DNA of 6,048 nt from an uncultured Collinsella sp. (GCA_902468045.1 CABQXG010000097.1:1-6048); one strand, 5' to 3'. Shown: positions 1 to 6,048, counted from the first letter of the stretch. The notes: a model not told the origin generated them from the sequence alone. Translations and numbers: made by a program.

Positions 1-366
1 GCGCATGGCGTCGGAAACCATGAACACGCGCCTCGCATGCCTAAGTGCGGTCTTCTCGCAAACGCTAAGAGCAAATCGGCGCGCCTTGCTGCCGAACCGT
101 AGATAGTCCTCCTCGGGCGCAATCCCCTGAGCCCAATAAACTAAGTGCTTGCAACCTCTGGCAACTAGGAGTGCCGCTGACTTTGCCTCAGAGACAAAAT
201 ACAGATCTCGTTTAGGGTCTCCACTATGTATGCAATCAGGGACATATCGAACGTTAGCCCCTATGTCAGAAAACGTCTCTCCGATTGACTGGATATACCA
301 GTCGGTAACGAGTCCGTTGTCTTCATAAGTCTCAACCCAAGTATTAGGCACATAAGTACTAGACAT
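1..366 (-). CDS. GT4-like glycosyltransferase, N-terminal part (runs off the left edge)
   Basis: The first 122 residues of a protein whose 3' end lies outside the window. The stretch VYWAQGIAPEEDYLR (residues 76-90), followed by a helix with CEKTALRHA (103-111) and VFMVSDAMR (114-122), matches the pattern of GT-B glycosyltransferases in capsule loci, where a W-x-QG-x-x-PEE motif precedes an E-K-x-x-L-x-x-A helix and a VS-x-x-M segment. The expected role is transfer of one sugar from a nucleotide donor to the lipid-linked repeat unit at the inner face of the membrane. The nucleotide-binding C-terminal half is not visible, so donor and family cannot be tested. The start is well fixed: the codon just before the ATG is an in-frame TAA, and a GGTGGGGG site lies 6 bases upstream. 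It overlaps the end of the upstream glycosyltransferase gene by 8 bases. Its first 30 codons end in G or C only 14 times, far fewer than in ugd. Confidence 0.8.
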   Translation of the reverse strand, partial: MSSTYVPNTWVETYEDNGLVTDWYIQSIGETFSDIGANVRYVPDCIHSGDPKRDLYFVSEAKSAALLVARGCKHLVYWAQGIAPEEDYLRFGSKARRFALSVCEKTALRHARRVFMVSDAMR

Positions 367-1555
367 TTACGGCCCCCACCTTACAGGTTGCTAACGCGCC
401 GTTGGTCATCATGTCCATCCAGTTTGCGATCGAAGCGACGCGTTTACGCAGCTCGAGTCTCGGAGCCCTGTCAAGGCTCCCCTGGGCCAAACGGGCGCGC
501 AGCTCGCCGTCGTCACGAAGCCGGGCAATAGCGGTGGCAATCGCATTTATGTCATCGGGGTCGACGAGAATCGAGTTGTCATCCCCGCATATGTCGTAGT
601 TAAAGCTCCGATCAGCAGAAATGATGGGTAGTCCGCAGCTAATCGCCTCGACAATAGCCGTACAACATCCTTCGATTTGCGTGGGAAGGACAAAGGCGTC
701 CAAAGCGCTCAGGAAAATCGGCAACTCGCTATTATCAACCGGCCCAGCATTTAAGCACCGCTCGCACGAGGGATCCTGCGGGCCTTTACCCGCACAAGCA
801 AAATATACAGCGTCGAGGCTTTCAGCCGCCTGCTTCAGACGCAAGGGGCCCTTTTCCGTCTCGAGCCTTCCCACCATACCCACGACGAAAGCGTTTTCAT
901 CCCATCCAAGTAAGCGTCGAGAAGCCTTCTTATCGCGAGGGTAAAAGCGATCACCGCGGCAGCCATTCGGGGAAATTAAGACCTGCTTCGGCTTGACAAC
1001 TCCAGCATGGAGCAGGTAATCCCTGTTGTTCTGTGAAACAGCCACGACTCCGCATAGCGAGTCGAAGACTTTGGCCAACGCATCGTTGCCAAAATACCGA
1101 TCGCCAAAATAAAGGCCTTCGCCACTTTGGAAGAACGAGGGGACTCCAGTCGTCTTACTGAGCTTCGCTGCGGCAACGCCGCAAGGACAAAGGAACTCCC
1201 CGAAGAACAACGCAGGGTCGATGGAGAAATCGCGCAAGGCCTTGTTTGCAGCACCAACATAGTTCGACACGGTAAAACTGACACGCTGTTTGTTGAGGGG
1301 ACCAGGCCTTTGGCCCATGCTCAGGTAGCGGGGGCGCACAATGCGAACGTTGTTGCCTTGCTCGGTCATCTCAACGGTCTCTAGGGGCAGCTTCCGGTTG
1401 GTCTTATTCAAGTTGACCGCAGAGGGGCACACCACAACGCATTCGTACCCCAGATCAGCAAAGGTCCACGCGGTCTGTTGCGTGAAAACATTAATGTTCG
1501 GGTCGAACTCGTTGGGATATTTGTTGGCTAGAATTACAAGCTGCTTCATCATCAT
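359..1555 (-). CDS. Glycosyltransferase family 4 protein (GT-B fold), polysaccharide repeat-unit synthesis
   Basis: A complete 398-residue protein of normal GT4 length. The N-terminal acceptor domain starts KQLVILANKYPNEFDPN. The C-terminal donor domain shows the linker PNGCRGDRFYP (196-206), the nucleotide-loop segment GMVGRLETEKG (226-236), and the E-x7-E signature with E295 and E303 within EGCCTAIVEAISCGLP, all typical of retaining GT4 enzymes using a nucleotide sugar. It probably adds an internal sugar of the repeat unit in the cytoplasm; the sugar cannot be told from sequence. Three ATG codons stand in a row (1555, 1552, 1549). The first overlaps the upstream TGA as ATGA, the usual coupled arrangement, and is used here; a weak AGG at 1557-1559 is 7 bases from the third ATG, so translation may start there (396 residues). 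Cysteines are frequent in the donor domain (C254, C264, C267, C297, C298). The 3' end overlaps the next glycosyltransferase by 8 bases. Confidence 0.9.
   Translation of the reverse strand: MMMKQLVILANKYPNEFDPNINVFTQQTAWTFADLGYECVVVCPSAVNLNKTNRKLPLETVEMTEQGNNVRIVRPRYLSMGQRPGPLNKQRVSFTVSNYVGAANKALRDFSIDPALFFGEFLCPCGVAAAKLSKTTGVPSFFQSGEGLYFGDRYFGNDALAKVFDSLCGVVAVSQNNRDYLLHAGVVKPKQVLISPNGCRGDRFYPRDKKASRRLLGWDENAFVVGMVGRLETEKGPLRLKQAAESLDAVYFACAGKGPQDPSCERCLNAGPVDNSELPIFLSALDAFVLPTQIEGCCTAIVEAISCGLPIISADRSFNYDICGDDNSILVDPDDINAIATAIARLRDDGELRARLAQGSLDRAPRLELRKRVASIANWMDMMTNGALATCKVGAVNV
373..380 (-). promoter_or_regulatory. Ribosome binding site of the left-edge glycosyltransferase
   Basis: GGTGGGGG on the minus strand, six bases before the ATG at 366. 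The match to the consensus is imperfect (T in place of A), but position and the adjacent in-frame TAA leave this as the only reasonable initiation site. Confidence 0.5.
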
Positions 1556-2637
1556 GCCTGAAGGTAGGGGTTTTTCTTGAGAAGCTTAGGGAGAAGCTCA
1601 GCCTCCTTGTCGCCAAGAATCGGCCCGATAAAGATCTGGTGCCAATCGATGAGGGAGTCGATGAGGTTGTATTCAATAATCTTAGGGACGCCCGACTCAT
1701 CGAGGGTGACATCCCAACTGATGATGCCGAAATGGGCAAGCCTCGGATGCAGGTCGCACACGAGTTGTTTCGCGTCCTCCCAGAACGGAATGCGCTCGCC
1801 GCTCCTCTTCATTCCAGCCTCCTGGGCAGTGTAGACTTTCATGTCATGGTCTACGAGCTTGCCGCCGATCGCGCCAGTTTCCACATCGATGCTCACCGCG
1901 TAGCCACCGGAAACGAAGTTGTCCACGACGCTGCCGGCCTTGCCCATCCTCATAGAGGCACACAGAATGTCAACCTTGCCGTCGAGGAAAACCGACACAA
2001 CGCGCACGGACTGCACCGAGGTTGGGTTGAAGGACTGCAGGAACTTGTGCTGCTTGAAGATCTCCTGAACGCAGAAGTTGCCGTCGAAGTCAGCTCGAGC
2101 CCGCTCGATTTGCTCAGCATCCATGCAGGCGCCGCTCACCTTGGAAACGCCACGTCCGCCACCGGACTCGATGGTCGGCTTCAAAATATAGTTGGAATTT
2201 TTCGCGAGTAAATCTGCCGCTTGCTGTGCAGTCACAGGGCGGTATTCACCGTCAAGTAGGCTGCCCGAGATGCAGCGCACGACCGTGTCGGGCGTATTCT
2301 CCCTGCCCAGCACAAGGTCGAAATAATTCTTATCAGTGAAGGCCCCACAGTACTTAAGTGCGTTGTGGTTTGGTTCTATGATCTCCGTCCAGATTTCCGT
2401 GGAGATCAGGCCTGGTTCGGGCTTAAGTCCGCGGTCCGCGTAAAGACGATAGTCGTCGAGTTTCGGCTTCAGCCCGTAGCGCTTCCAGTAGTCGTAGATG
2501 GCGCGCTTGTCCTCAGGTTTGATGGGTGCGCAGCCTTTGGCCCTGTCCCGGTCGATACAGATGTAGACCTGCCGCATGACAAAGCGATAGATCGAGAGGT
2601 AAAGTGAGTATAGAACAGAGAAGAACTTGTCTTTCAT
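1552..2637 (-). CDS. Sugar-transfer-associated ATP-grasp domain protein
   Basis: A 361-residue protein of the ATP-grasp superfamily, of the kind found in polysaccharide loci (the ATPgrasp_ST type). Visible motifs are YILKPTIESGGGRGV (150-164), with the ATP-binding lysine K153 and a glycine-rich loop; VQEIF (190-194), the usual adenine-hinge region; FNPTSVQSVRVVSV (203-216), close to the family's typical N-P-x-S-x-N-T-x-R-V pattern; and SWDV followed by IIEYN (307-310, 320-324), where D309, E322 and N324 should hold the metal ions. The N-terminus (5-25) is hydrophobic and aromatic and may lie on the membrane. ATP-grasp ligases join a carboxylate, activated as acyl phosphate, to an amine or thiol; here the substrates are unknown, but the neighbours point to the glycan or its precursor. 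The ATG at 2637 shares one base with the upstream stop (TAATG) and has GGAG 7 bases upstream. A longer reading from 2694 would overlap the previous gene by 58 bases and lacks support. Confidence 0.85.
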   Translation of the reverse strand: MKDKFFSVLYSLYLSIYRFVMRQVYICIDRDRAKGCAPIKPEDKRAIYDYWKRYGLKPKLDDYRLYADRGLKPEPGLISTEIWTEIIEPNHNALKYCGAFTDKNYFDLVLGRENTPDTVVRCISGSLLDGEYRPVTAQQAADLLAKNSNYILKPTIESGGGRGVSKVSGACMDAEQIERARADFDGNFCVQEIFKQHKFLQSFNPTSVQSVRVVSVFLDGKVDILCASMRMGKAGSVVDNFVSGGYAVSIDVETGAIGGKLVDHDMKVYTAQEAGMKRSGERIPFWEDAKQLVCDLHPRLAHFGIISWDVTLDESGVPKIIEYNLIDSLIDWHQIFIGPILGDKEAELLPKLLKKNPYLQA

Positions 2638-3539
2638 TAACATGCTCCAGTAGTAGTGGTCTTTGGCAACTCCATCTTGCTCCCCAGTTCGCAATCGAGC
2701 CCATCCGGCTGCTCCTCATCAGCGTAGAAGGGATCGAAACCGCCCCCAGTGTAAAAAGTCATCTCGCCGAAGAAAGGCTTGCCCGCGATGTTGTAAAGGT
2801 CAACTCGTACGTGCGGAAGACCCTCCGCCAACGTCTCGGCAAGCCTGAGCATCAATTCGTAGTTCTCGGGCTTTTCGGTAGGTTTACGATTGGACACTTC
2901 GTGATTAATGTCTCCACGTTGTTCCCAGCATGGAGTGAAATACTGCATGTCGTGCGCTGTGAAGCGGTCGGCATCGGTCTGCACGAGTGCCGCCTTTCCG
3001 TCGAAGCAGTAGAACTTATAGTCGGTCGGGGTCTGCCTACCCGGTTCGTCAAGGTACGCCTCGGCCACCACACGAGGCGTTATATCCCTGTAGGCCCACT
3101 CCCGACCCTGCCAGTACCAGTTCCGTTGAAGCGCGGTGCGTAGGCGTTTCTTGGCGACCTCAAAATCGAATCTGGATTTATCTGTGCACACGATTGTGCT
3201 CTGCGAGTCGTGTGTGCACTTCAGCACGAACTTTTCCGGCAACTCATCAATGTCGATATCTTCCACCGAATCGTAGACGCCATAAAGCGGCACAAGGTAT
3301 TCATCGCCGATACGCTCCCTGACAAAGGATCGCACGTCATACTTGTCAACAAGTGTGGTCAAGACTGGATTGTGATAATGCAGTTTGCACCACTGTAGCT
3401 TCTCATTAAAGGTCTTGGGATGATCAAGATCGAGCTTATAGTGCAGCTTTGCTTTGAAGCACATGCGTATAAATACCTCATCGGGGATAAAACGCAAGTT
3501 GTTCCTCAGAGAAAGCGCGAATCTTTTCTTTAGTTTCAT
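2637..3539 (-). CDS. TupA-like ATP-grasp protein, possible glycan amide ligase
   Basis: A 300-residue protein recognised as TupA-like ATP-grasp. Characteristic pieces in order are KTFNEKLQWCKLHYHNP (42-58), DKYDVRSFV (65-73), FVLKCTHDSQSTIVC (104-118) with the probable ATP-contacting lysine K107, PTDYKFYCFDGK (171-182), and VRVDLYN followed by FFGEMTFYTGGGFDPF (244-250, 256-271), where D247 and E259 are the likely metal ligands. The namesake TupA is linked to teichuronopeptide, a polymer of glucuronate and glutamate in the cell wall of alkaliphilic Bacillus; most relatives are uncharacterised and sit in capsule or exopolysaccharide loci. The presence of ugd upstream makes a glucuronate-linked amide an attractive but unproved product. 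The protein has no signal peptide and should be cytoplasmic. The start overlaps the pssE stop as ATGA, with GGAGG 6 bases upstream (3546-3550), so translation is probably coupled. Length is normal for the family and all core motifs are intact. Confidence 0.88.
   Translation of the reverse strand: MKLKKRFALSLRNNLRFIPDEVFIRMCFKAKLHYKLDLDHPKTFNEKLQWCKLHYHNPVLTTLVDKYDVRSFVRERIGDEYLVPLYGVYDSVEDIDIDELPEKFVLKCTHDSQSTIVCTDKSRFDFEVAKKRLRTALQRNWYWQGREWAYRDITPRVVAEAYLDEPGRQTPTDYKFYCFDGKAALVQTDADRFTAHDMQYFTPCWEQRGDINHEVSNRKPTEKPENYELMLRLAETLAEGLPHVRVDLYNIAGKPFFGEMTFYTGGGFDPFYADEEQPDGLDCELGSKMELPKTTTTGAC
2645..2648 (-). promoter_or_regulatory. Ribosome binding site that decides the second ATP-grasp start
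   Basis: GGAG on the minus strand, seven bases before the ATG at 2637. An ATG two codons earlier (2643) is only one base from GGAG, too close to be used, and the ATG at 2694 lies deep in the upstream gene. The site therefore supports initiation at 2637, in the TAATG overlap. Confidence 0.75.
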
Positions 3540-4027
3540 CGCACGCCTCCAACGCCATCGATGTAATCAGAAAGGTCGGCGCAGAATCGCGCCGCGTTGC
3601 TCTTGTAGGGCAGGTAATCCTTGGAAAGCACCCGCGCATAAGCGGCGGGCAGGTCGGTCGGGTCCATACACGGCTCGATCAGACCCATGTCCCCGAACTG
3701 TCGAACAATCTCGATCTGGTGATCATCCACATGTTCGCCGTATTTTGCTAGACGCGGAACAGCGATGACTTTCTTGTTGTCCTTAACGGCGCCGATGATG
3801 GCGCCAGTGCCTCCATGGGTTACCACGACATCGCAAGCATCCATATGAATGCGGAAGGAATCGCGATCGAGAAATGCCTCGTGTTCCAAATTCTCAGGAA
3901 TGTAAGTGCATACACCCGTTTGAGCAAAAGCTCCATCCCCAGCAACACCGCTTGCAACGAGAGCATCTACCGCCCTGATCAATCTGTCGAATTGGAACTT
4001 CTGGGAGCCTACGGTAACGAAAATCAT
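3536..4027 (-). CDS. pssE: PssE/Cps14G-type (Alg13-like) glycosyltransferase subunit
   Basis: A 163-residue protein equal to the C-terminal, donor-binding half of a GT28-like GT-B glycosyltransferase. It opens with MIFVTVGSQKFQFDRL (1-16), carries VVVTHGGTGAIIGA (67-80), the HGG-x-G nucleotide-sugar loop, and KVIAVPRLAKYGEHVDDHQ (86-104), including the H-x-D-x-Q-type ending that contacts the donor. Such proteins act only with an Alg14/PssD partner, which is encoded directly upstream, 12 bases away. In known pairs the complex adds a beta-1,4-linked second sugar to the lipid-linked first one: galactose with pneumococcal Cps14F/Cps14G, and glucuronate with rhizobial PssD/PssE. Which one applies here cannot be read from the sequence; the adjacent ugd makes glucuronate plausible. 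The start is supported by GGGAGG at 4035-4040, 7 bases before the ATG and overlapping the stop codon of the partner gene, which favours balanced production of both subunits. Confidence 0.92.
   Translation of the reverse strand: MIFVTVGSQKFQFDRLIRAVDALVASGVAGDGAFAQTGVCTYIPENLEHEAFLDRDSFRIHMDACDVVVTHGGTGAIIGAVKDNKKVIAVPRLAKYGEHVDDHQIEIVRQFGDMGLIEPCMDPTDLPAAYARVLSKDYLPYKSNAARFCADLSDYIDGVGGVR
3546..3550 (-). promoter_or_regulatory. Ribosome binding site of the TupA-like gene
   Basis: GGAGG on the minus strand within the last pssE codons, six bases before the ATG at 3539, which overlaps the pssE stop as ATGA. The site supports this ATG as the true start. Confidence 0.75.
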
Positions 4028-4034
4028 GTGACAG

Positions 4035-4040
4035 CCTCCC
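4035..4040 (-). promoter_or_regulatory. Strong ribosome binding site of pssE
   Basis: GGGAGG on the minus strand, seven bases before the pssE ATG at 4027; its first G is the last base of the pssD TAG stop codon. The close match to the Shine-Dalgarno consensus should give strong initiation of the second subunit. Confidence 0.8.
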
Positions 4041-4513
4041 TAGTACACGCCACCGACAAAGCGGGCATTAGGGTACACGGATAGCATCGACTCCCACTGC
4101 ACGTAAAAGCGATCGGCGCGTTTACTCAGCAGCTTTCCCGTCATGGTTGGTGAGTCAGTTTTCGCGAAAGACTCGACATACACAAGTTTGGCGCCCATTG
4201 CATGCCCGATCAGGCAAAACGGGATGGTGGCCAGTACCCCCGTGCACACAATCACGTCGGGGCGTTCAGTGAGCCAATAACGTAGAGACGTCACGGCATT
4301 GACAATCATTCGAGGAAGAAAGCTTGCCTCGTGTCGATTCACCTGGCGCACATAGCGAGCCCGCACGGGCAGCTTGGCATCGTAGGCAGTCTTCTCGGTG
4401 AGGATGAAACTGTCGTAGCGCTCCATCAAAGGCTTAAGCTCAAGTAACTGCTCCAGATGCCCACCAGATGACGCAGCAAAGCACACTTTTATGTCCTTGC
4501 GACACCTCGTCAT
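4040..4513 (-). CDS. pssD: PssD/Cps14F-type (Alg14-like) glycosyltransferase subunit
   Basis: A 157-residue protein equal to the N-terminal, acceptor-binding half of the split glycosyltransferase. The signature SSGGHLEQLLEL (15-26) follows a first beta strand (IKVCFAA). Further family features are ERPDVIVCTG (83-92), a hydrophobic stretch VLATIPFCLIGHAMGA (93-108), and VYVESFAKTDSPTMTGKLL (111-129) followed by ADRFYVQW (133-140). In characterised pairs this subunit recruits the Alg13/PssE-type partner to the membrane and binds the lipid-linked acceptor; the partner is the next gene. The ATG at 4513 lies 3 bases after the ugd stop, and a GAGGG site (4522-4526) inside the ugd tail sits 8 bases upstream, so it should be translated from the ugd message. 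The length is close to that of family members and nothing appears to be missing. Confidence 0.92.
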   Translation of the reverse strand: MTRCRKDIKVCFAASSGGHLEQLLELKPLMERYDSFILTEKTAYDAKLPVRARYVRQVNRHEASFLPRMIVNAVTSLRYWLTERPDVIVCTGVLATIPFCLIGHAMGAKLVYVESFAKTDSPTMTGKLLSKRADRFYVQWESMLSVYPNARFVGGVY

Positions 4514-4516
4514 GAA

Positions 4517-5776
4517 CTAATCCCTCTTAAACAAATCGCGCGTATAAACCTTGTCCGCCACGTCCGCGAGCTCGTCGCTCCAACGGTTGGCGACGATCAC
4601 GTCGCAGCCGGCCTTGAAGGCCTCCAGGTCGTGCGTGACCTCGGAGCCGAAGAACTCCGGTGCATCGAGCGTGGGCTCGTAGACCACCACGGGCACGCCC
4701 TTGGCCTTCACGCGCTTCATGACGCCCTGGATGGAGCTCGCGCGGAAGTTGTCGGAGTTAGATTTCATCGTCAGGCGGTAGACGCCCACGATCGGCTTCT
4801 GCTTACCGGCATACACGCGGTCCCAGACCATCTGCAGCACCTCGTCGGCGACGAAGTCCTTGCGGGTGCGGTTGGCCTCCACGATAGCCTCGATCAGGTT
4901 CTGCGGCACGTCCTTGTAGTTGGCAAGCAGCTGCTTGGTGTCCTTGGGCAGGCAGTAGCCGCCGTAGCCGAAGCTGGGGTTGTTGTAATGCGATCCGATG
5001 CGCGGCTCCAGGCAGACGCCTTCGATGACGTCGCGTGTGTTGAGGCCGCGGACCTCGCAGTAGGTGTCGAGCTCGTTGAAGTAGGCCACGCGCAGCGCCA
5101 GGTAGGTGTTGGCGAACAGCTTCACGGCCTCGGCCTCGGTGGTGCCCAGCACGAGCTCGGGGATGCCCTTTGAGCCGTCCGCGTTGACACGCTCGAGCTC
5201 GACTGGATCGGCGCCCTGAGCGAGCAGGCCGGCGAAGCGCTCGGCGGCGGCCACGGCCTCGGGGTCGTCCTTGGGCGCGCCCACCACGATGCGGCTGGGG
5301 TGCAGGTTGTCGTAGAGCGCCTTGCTCTCTCGCAGGAACTCGGGGCTGAAGAAGATCTTGTCGTCGCTCAACCTCTCGCGAAGCCCAGCGGTGTAGCCGA
5401 CGGGGATAGTCGACTTGATGACGATCCAGGCGTCCGGGTTCACCGAGCGCACGGCGGCGATGACGGCCTCGACGGAGCTCGTGTCGAAGAAGTTCCTGTC
5501 CGAATCGTAGTTGGTGGGCGTGGCGATAACAGCGTAGTCGGCGCCCGTATAGGCCTCGGCCACGTCGACGGTGGCGTGGAGGTCGAGCTTGCGCTCCCCC
5601 ACCTTGGCCTCCGCCAGGAAGCGCTCGATCTCGTCGTCCTGGATGGGCGACTGGTAGCTGTTGATCTTCTCGACCTTATCGGACACGATGTCAAGCGCGT
5701 GCACCTCGTTATGCTGCGAGAGCAGGACGGCGAGGGACAGGCCGACGTAGCCGGTACCGGCGACAGCGATCTTCAT
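4517..5776 (-). CDS. ugd: UDP-glucose 6-dehydrogenase
   Basis: A 419-residue enzyme of the short bacterial UDP-glucose/GDP-mannose dehydrogenase type. It oxidises UDP-glucose twice with NAD+ to UDP-glucuronate in the cytoplasm. The Rossmann motif GTGYVG is at 7-12; the NAD-binding domain spans about 1-185, the central helical domain about 205-300 and the UDP-binding domain about 320-415. Active-site residues can be followed: T123 in KSTIPVG, E146 and E150 in SPEFLRES, K219 and N223 in [13 protein letters not shown], and the catalytic cysteine C275 with D279 in [11 protein letters not shown]. The overall pattern is closest to the streptococcal HasB type, with about ten extra residues before K219 (around 189-205). 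UDP-glucuronate would feed the downstream glycosyltransferases. The start at 5776 has GGAG 6 bases upstream and begins exactly at the conserved [12 protein letters not shown]; an in-frame ATG at 5815 would add 13 unconserved residues. Codons are very rich in G/C at the third position (26 of the first 30). Confidence 0.97.
   Translation of the reverse strand: MKIAVAGTGYVGLSLAVLLSQHNEVHALDIVSDKVEKINSYQSPIQDDEIERFLAEAKVGERKLDLHATVDVAEAYTGADYAVIATPTNYDSDRNFFDTSSVEAVIAAVRSVNPDAWIVIKSTIPVGYTAGLRERLSDDKIFFSPEFLRESKALYDNLHPSRIVVGAPKDDPEAVAAAERFAGLLAQGADPVELERVNADGSKGIPELVLGTTEAEAVKLFANTYLALRVAYFNELDTYCEVRGLNTRDVIEGVCLEPRIGSHYNNPSFGYGGYCLPKDTKQLLANYKDVPQNLIEAIVEANRTRKDFVADEVLQMVWDRVYAGKQKPIVGVYRLTMKSNSDNFRASSIQGVMKRVKAKGVPVVVYEPTLDAPEFFGSEVTHDLEAFKAGCDVIVANRWSDELADVADKVYTRDLFKRD
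4522..4526 (-). promoter_or_regulatory. Ribosome binding site of pssD inside the ugd coding end
   Basis: GAGGG on the minus strand, eight bases before the pssD ATG at 4513. It lies within the last codons of ugd, so ribosomes finishing ugd cover it, which suggests coupled translation. Confidence 0.65.
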
Positions 5777-5782
5777 TTTCTT

Positions 5783-5786
5783 CTCC
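5783..5786 (-). promoter_or_regulatory. Ribosome binding site that fixes the ugd start
   Basis: On the minus strand GGAG is followed by six bases and the ATG at 5776. It decides in favour of the conserved start MKIAVAG over the in-frame ATG at 5815, which overlaps the previous stop codon as TAATG but whose nearest purine run (GGGAG) is about 12 bases away. Confidence 0.8.
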
Positions 5787-5814
5787 GATTTATTTCGGGT
5801 ATCAAAACTAGGCA

Positions 5815-6048
5815 TTAGTACGCATCGCTCCCGTTGAAGACCTCCAGAACCGTGAGGAAAACGATTTTGAGATCTGTGACAATTCCGCGCTTGGCTATGT
5901 ACTCGAGGTCACGGCGGACCATGCCATCGAACCCAGTTGAGTTGCGATCAGTCACCTGCCACCATCCGGTGATGCCAGGCTTCACTGCCAATCGTTGCAG
6001 GTCGTACTCCGTGTACTCAGCGACCTCGTTGGGCAGAGGCGGCCTGGG
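5815..6048 (-). CDS. Polyprenyl-phosphate sugar phosphotransferase, C-terminal end (runs off the right edge)
   Basis: The last 77 residues of a bacterial sugar transferase of the WcaJ/CpsE/WbaP type, whose 5' part lies beyond position 6048. The sequence PRPPLPNEV, then [17 protein letters not shown], then [12 protein letters not shown] and a final [15 protein letters not shown] corresponds to the family's conserved C-terminal core (P-R-P-x-L-P, K-P-G-x-T-G-x-W-Q-V-x-x-R-N, D-x-x-Y-I and the last helix). The enzyme moves a sugar 1-phosphate from a nucleotide sugar to undecaprenyl phosphate, the first membrane step of repeat-unit assembly. The more common S-G-R-N is T-D-R-N here. The catalytic Asp-Glu pair and any N-terminal membrane segments are not in the window, so the sugar and the full architecture cannot be judged. 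The stop codon lies 38 bases before the preferred ugd start, and the two genes are very probably co-transcribed. Confidence 0.93.
   Translation of the reverse strand, partial: PRPPLPNEVAEYTEYDLQRLAVKPGITGWWQVTDRNSTGFDGMVRRDLEYIAKRGIVTDLKIVFLTVLEVFNGSDAY

Noticed and set aside
1639..2211. A plus-strand open frame of 190 codons opposite the second ATP-grasp gene
   Set aside because: No recognisable motif, while the minus strand encodes a protein with intact ATP-grasp motifs over the same region.
2638..2694. N-terminal extension of the second ATP-grasp protein by 19 residues
   Set aside because: It would overlap the upstream gene by 58 bases and has no suitable ribosome binding site; the ATG at 2637 has GGAG at 7 bases and the common TAATG overlap.
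2604..3143. A plus-strand open frame of 179 codons opposite the TupA-like gene
   Set aside because: No recognisable motif and no gene-like context; the minus-strand protein accounts for the sequence.
4631..5173. A plus-strand open frame of 180 codons opposite ugd
   Set aside because: The GC-rich codon use of ugd removes stops from the opposite strand. The product is a low-complexity run of V, L, H, D and A with no recognisable domain, and ugd itself is certain.
5777..5814. Possible internal promoter or terminator in the 38-base gap before ugd
   Set aside because: The gap shows only the ribosome binding site; I see no convincing -35/-10 pair and no hairpin with a T run.
5777..5815. N-terminal extension of Ugd by 13 residues from the ATG at 5815
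   Set aside because: The extension is polar and unlike the family, which starts at the Rossmann strand. A well-placed GGAG precedes the ATG at 5776, whereas the upstream ATG has none at a good distance.
5300..5818. A plus-strand open frame of 172 codons opposite the 5' half of ugd
   Set aside because: Same mirror effect of high-GC codons; repetitive valine/aspartate/glycine-rich composition, no domain, fully antisense to a certain gene.

Overview
The window is an uninterrupted stretch of a surface-polysaccharide (capsule or exopolysaccharide) operon. All genes read on the minus strand, so transcription runs from position 6048 towards position 1, and both ends are cut through genes. There is no RNA gene, mobile element, CRISPR array or long non-coding gap; the longest untranslated gap is about 38 bases. 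No promoter or terminator was seen, which fits the interior of a long operon.

In transcription order the genes are: the C-terminal end of a polyprenyl-phosphate sugar phosphotransferase (5815-6048, partial), which would load the first sugar phosphate on the lipid carrier; UDP-glucose 6-dehydrogenase Ugd (4517-5776), which makes UDP-glucuronate; an Alg14/PssD-type subunit (4040-4513) and an Alg13/PssE-type subunit (3536-4027), which together should form one two-piece glycosyltransferase; a TupA-like ATP-grasp protein (2637-3539); a second ATP-grasp protein of the sugar-transfer-associated type (1552-2637); a GT4-type glycosyltransferase (359-1555); and the N-terminal 122 residues of another GT4-like glycosyltransferase (1-366, partial). 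Most junctions overlap or are separated by a few bases (overlaps of 4, 1, 4 and 8 bases; gaps of 38, 3 and 12), and nearly every gene has a purine-rich Shine-Dalgarno site, so the genes are probably translated in a coupled way.

A plausible joint reading is lipid-linked repeat-unit assembly: first sugar phosphate, then a second sugar added by the PssD/PssE pair (possibly glucuronate supplied by Ugd), then further sugars by the two GT4 enzymes. The two ATP-grasp enzymes are the unusual part. They may join an amino acid or other carboxylate/amine group to the glycan, perhaps to the glucuronate carboxyl, as proposed for teichuronopeptide. That step is inference.

The organism looks like a high-GC bacterium with strong GGAGG-type ribosome binding sites. 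The very GC-rich ugd codons and the overall gene mix suggest a gut-type actinobacterium such as the Coriobacteriia (Collinsella-like), but this is a guess from composition and protein flavour, not a demonstrated placement. Codon third positions are clearly less GC-rich in the downstream glycosyltransferases than in ugd, as expected if the strain-specific part of the locus was exchanged horizontally.
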